The notes beneath the pieces are model-generated. The model did not search any database. It was not told where the DNA came from and saw only the letters and a list, made by a program, of their open reading frames with translations. A stretch of DNA of 6,659 bases, taken from the NCBI GenBank assembly GCA_027459365.1, contig DAIDIM010000186.1, forward strand, positions 1-6,659, in the 5' to 3' direction. This stretch comes from Chlamydiota bacterium (GTDB lineage: Bacteria > Chlamydiota > Chlamydiia > Chlamydiales > SM23-39). Made by a program: the position numbers and the translations under genes. Positions 5,351 to 6,659 of the stretch are shown one piece after another (position 1 is the first letter of the stretch; each line of letters starts with the position of its first letter).

Positions 5351-6659
5351 AACAGTAGAATTTGGCAAATGGCGGTCTTTTTTCTGGCCAGTCCATCGTA
5401 CCGAATTCAAAAAATTCATCCCTCTTCTTTTGATGTATTGCCTCATCGCTTTTTGCTATGGGATATTGCGATGTTGTAAAGACACAATGGTCATTACCGC
5501 CTCGCAATCGGGAGCAGAAGCGATCCCTTTCATCAAAGTTTGGGCTATCCTCCCTTCTGCGATCTTACTCACCATGTTGTTCACAAAACTCTCAAGTCGG
5601 TACTCAAAGGAAAAGGTCTTCTATGTAATGATGGGAATTTTCCTCTCGTTTTTTGCCCTATTTACTTTTGTCCTTTTTCCTGCTCAAGAGATTCTCCATC
5701 CCCACGGATTTGCAGATCGCTTACAAGAGATACTCCCTGTAGGGATGAAAGGATTGATCGCCGTTTTTCGGAATTGGACCTTTACACTTTTCTATGTGAT
5801 GAGTGAGCTTTGGGGTACGGCCATCTTGACCGTTTTATTTTGGGGATTTGCAAATGAAGTAACGACAGTTCCTGAAGCTCGACGCTTTTATGTCCTTTGG
5901 AGCATCGGGGCGAATATGACCGGAATTATCGCCGGACAGATTGCGGAAAGTTTATCTACAAACATGCACTTTTCTTGGCTTCCCTACGGAACCCAAAGCT
6001 GGCATCAATCTGTACTCTTCGTCAATACACTTGTGATTGTCTGCGGCCTTATTACCATTGCCCTTTTCCGCTATCTAAATAAAAATCTTCCTACAGTACA
6101 ATCTAGCTCCCCAGCTCCTGTAGAGAAGATGAAAACATCGCTGCGCAAAAGTTTTTCTTATCTCATGAAATCCCGCTATTTGCTTTATATCGCAGTCATC
6201 GTCCTTGCCTATAATCTGTGCATGAACTTAGTAGAAGTTGTTTGGAAAAATCAGGCAAAACTACTCTATCCCGACTCACATGACTATTTGGGCTTTACAG
6301 GATCTGTGATGAAATGGCTCGGTGTCGTTGCAACACTGATTTCGATTTTCGTCTCTGGAAGTTTAATCCGCCGCTTTTCCTGGACCGCCAGCGCCCTTGT
6401 TACCCCAATTGTCACACTGATTGCCGGCATGACTTTTTTTGCCTTTGTCCTCTTTGATACTAACGGCGTAACTTTTCTCTCCGATATATTTGGAGCCACG
6501 CCTCTAGTGCTCAGTGTACTTTTTGGCGCCGTTCATAATTGCGTCACAAGAGCCTGCAAGCATACCCTTTTTGATGCGACAAAAGAGATGTCTTTCATAC
6601 CGCTTAATGACGAATCTAAACTCAAAGGGAAAGCTGCTATTGACGGTGTAGGATCGAGA
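5340..6659 (+). CDS. Npt/NTT-family nucleotide transporter, second tandem copy (3' end cut by window edge)
   Basis: This frame is open from ATG 5340 to the right edge (440 codons, no stop), so the gene is partial only because the window ends. By alignment with the first copy it should continue for about 75-80 codons. It is clearly a paralogue: WRSFFWP near the N-terminus, and over the stretch matching residues 54-176 of the first copy I count about 98 of 123 identical residues. The key charges are kept: K47 in CKDTMVIT, E156 in MSELWG, E299 in NLVEVVW and K415 in FDATKE. The main divergence is the hydrophilic loop after the sixth hydrophobic segment (about 250-265, here rich in Ser and Pro) and the loop around 372-386. 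TAGG at 5331-5334 lies 5 bases before the start, which overlaps the first copy's stop by 11 bp, indicating co-translation. Substrate is unknown and may differ from that of the first copy. Confidence 0.92.
   Translation, partial: MEGRTVEFGKWRSFFWPVHRTEFKKFIPLLLMYCLIAFCYGILRCCKDTMVITASQSGAEAIPFIKVWAILPSAILLTMLFTKLSSRYSKEKVFYVMMGIFLSFFALFTFVLFPAQEILHPHGFADRLQEILPVGMKGLIAVFRNWTFTLFYVMSELWGTAILTVLFWGFANEVTTVPEARRFYVLWSIGANMTGIIAGQIAESLSTNMHFSWLPYGTQSWHQSVLFVNTLVIVCGLITIALFRYLNKNLPTVQSSSPAPVEKMKTSLRKSFSYLMKSRYLLYIAVIVLAYNLCMNLVEVVWKNQAKLLYPDSHDYLGFTGSVMKWLGVVATLISIFVSGSLIRRFSWTASALVTPIVTLIAGMTFFAFVLFDTNGVTFLSDIFGATPLVLSVLFGAVHNCVTRACKHTLFDATKEMSFIPLNDESKLKGKAAIDGVGSR

Noticed and set aside
5540..6082. 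Short plus-strand frames inside the second NTT gene
   Set aside because: The NTT frame is continuous from 5340 to the window end, so these are out-of-frame shadows, not evidence of a frameshift.

Overview
The window looks like chromosomal DNA from a Chlamydiae-phylum bacterium, most likely one of the amoeba-associated environmental lineages (Parachlamydia/Waddlia/Simkania-like) rather than a Chlamydia species. The reasons are: (1) two adjacent, closely related nucleotide transport proteins of the Npt/NTT (ADP/ATP translocase) family, found in obligate intracellular bacteria and plastids and often present in several copies in environmental chlamydiae; (2) a DUF2709-like gene next to tsaE and a dnaQ-type exonuclease, an order I recall (from memory, not checked) from Chlamydia genomes; (3) moderately AT-rich DNA with tightly packed, overlapping genes. 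Genus cannot be decided from the sequence alone.

Layout. Positions 1-336 hold no convincing gene. The first 90 bases carry a striking iterated TTTTCGC motif, mostly on a 10-bp pitch, ending in an inverted copy. On the minus strand, 337-576 encodes a 79-residue two-helix membrane protein with a four-glycine zipper and its own Shine-Dalgarno site. A 163-bp divergent spacer (577-739) follows, with a TATAAT element facing right. From 740 to 3745 four plus-strand genes overlap head to tail: DUF2709-like protein, tsaE (tRNA t6A synthesis ATPase), a DEDDh exonuclease with a DUF3820-like tail, and pgk (phosphoglycerate kinase). The overlaps are 16, 4 and 4 bp, which indicates one translationally coupled operon. 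After a 45-bp gap come two tandem NTT genes that overlap by 11 bp. The first is complete (519 aa). The second is cut by the right edge after 440 codons and has no stop inside the window.

How the genes fit together. The first block mixes housekeeping information functions (t6A modification, exonuclease) with one glycolytic enzyme. pgk makes ATP by substrate-level phosphorylation, while the NTT pair behind it probably exchanges or imports nucleotides across the inner membrane from the host. Both NTTs keep the two Lys and two Glu that are essential in characterised family members, so both are probably active transporters, perhaps with different substrates. The most noteworthy items are the NTT tandem duplication, the small glycine-zipper membrane protein, and the phased TTTTCGC array. 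I found no mobile element, CRISPR array, tRNA or rRNA.
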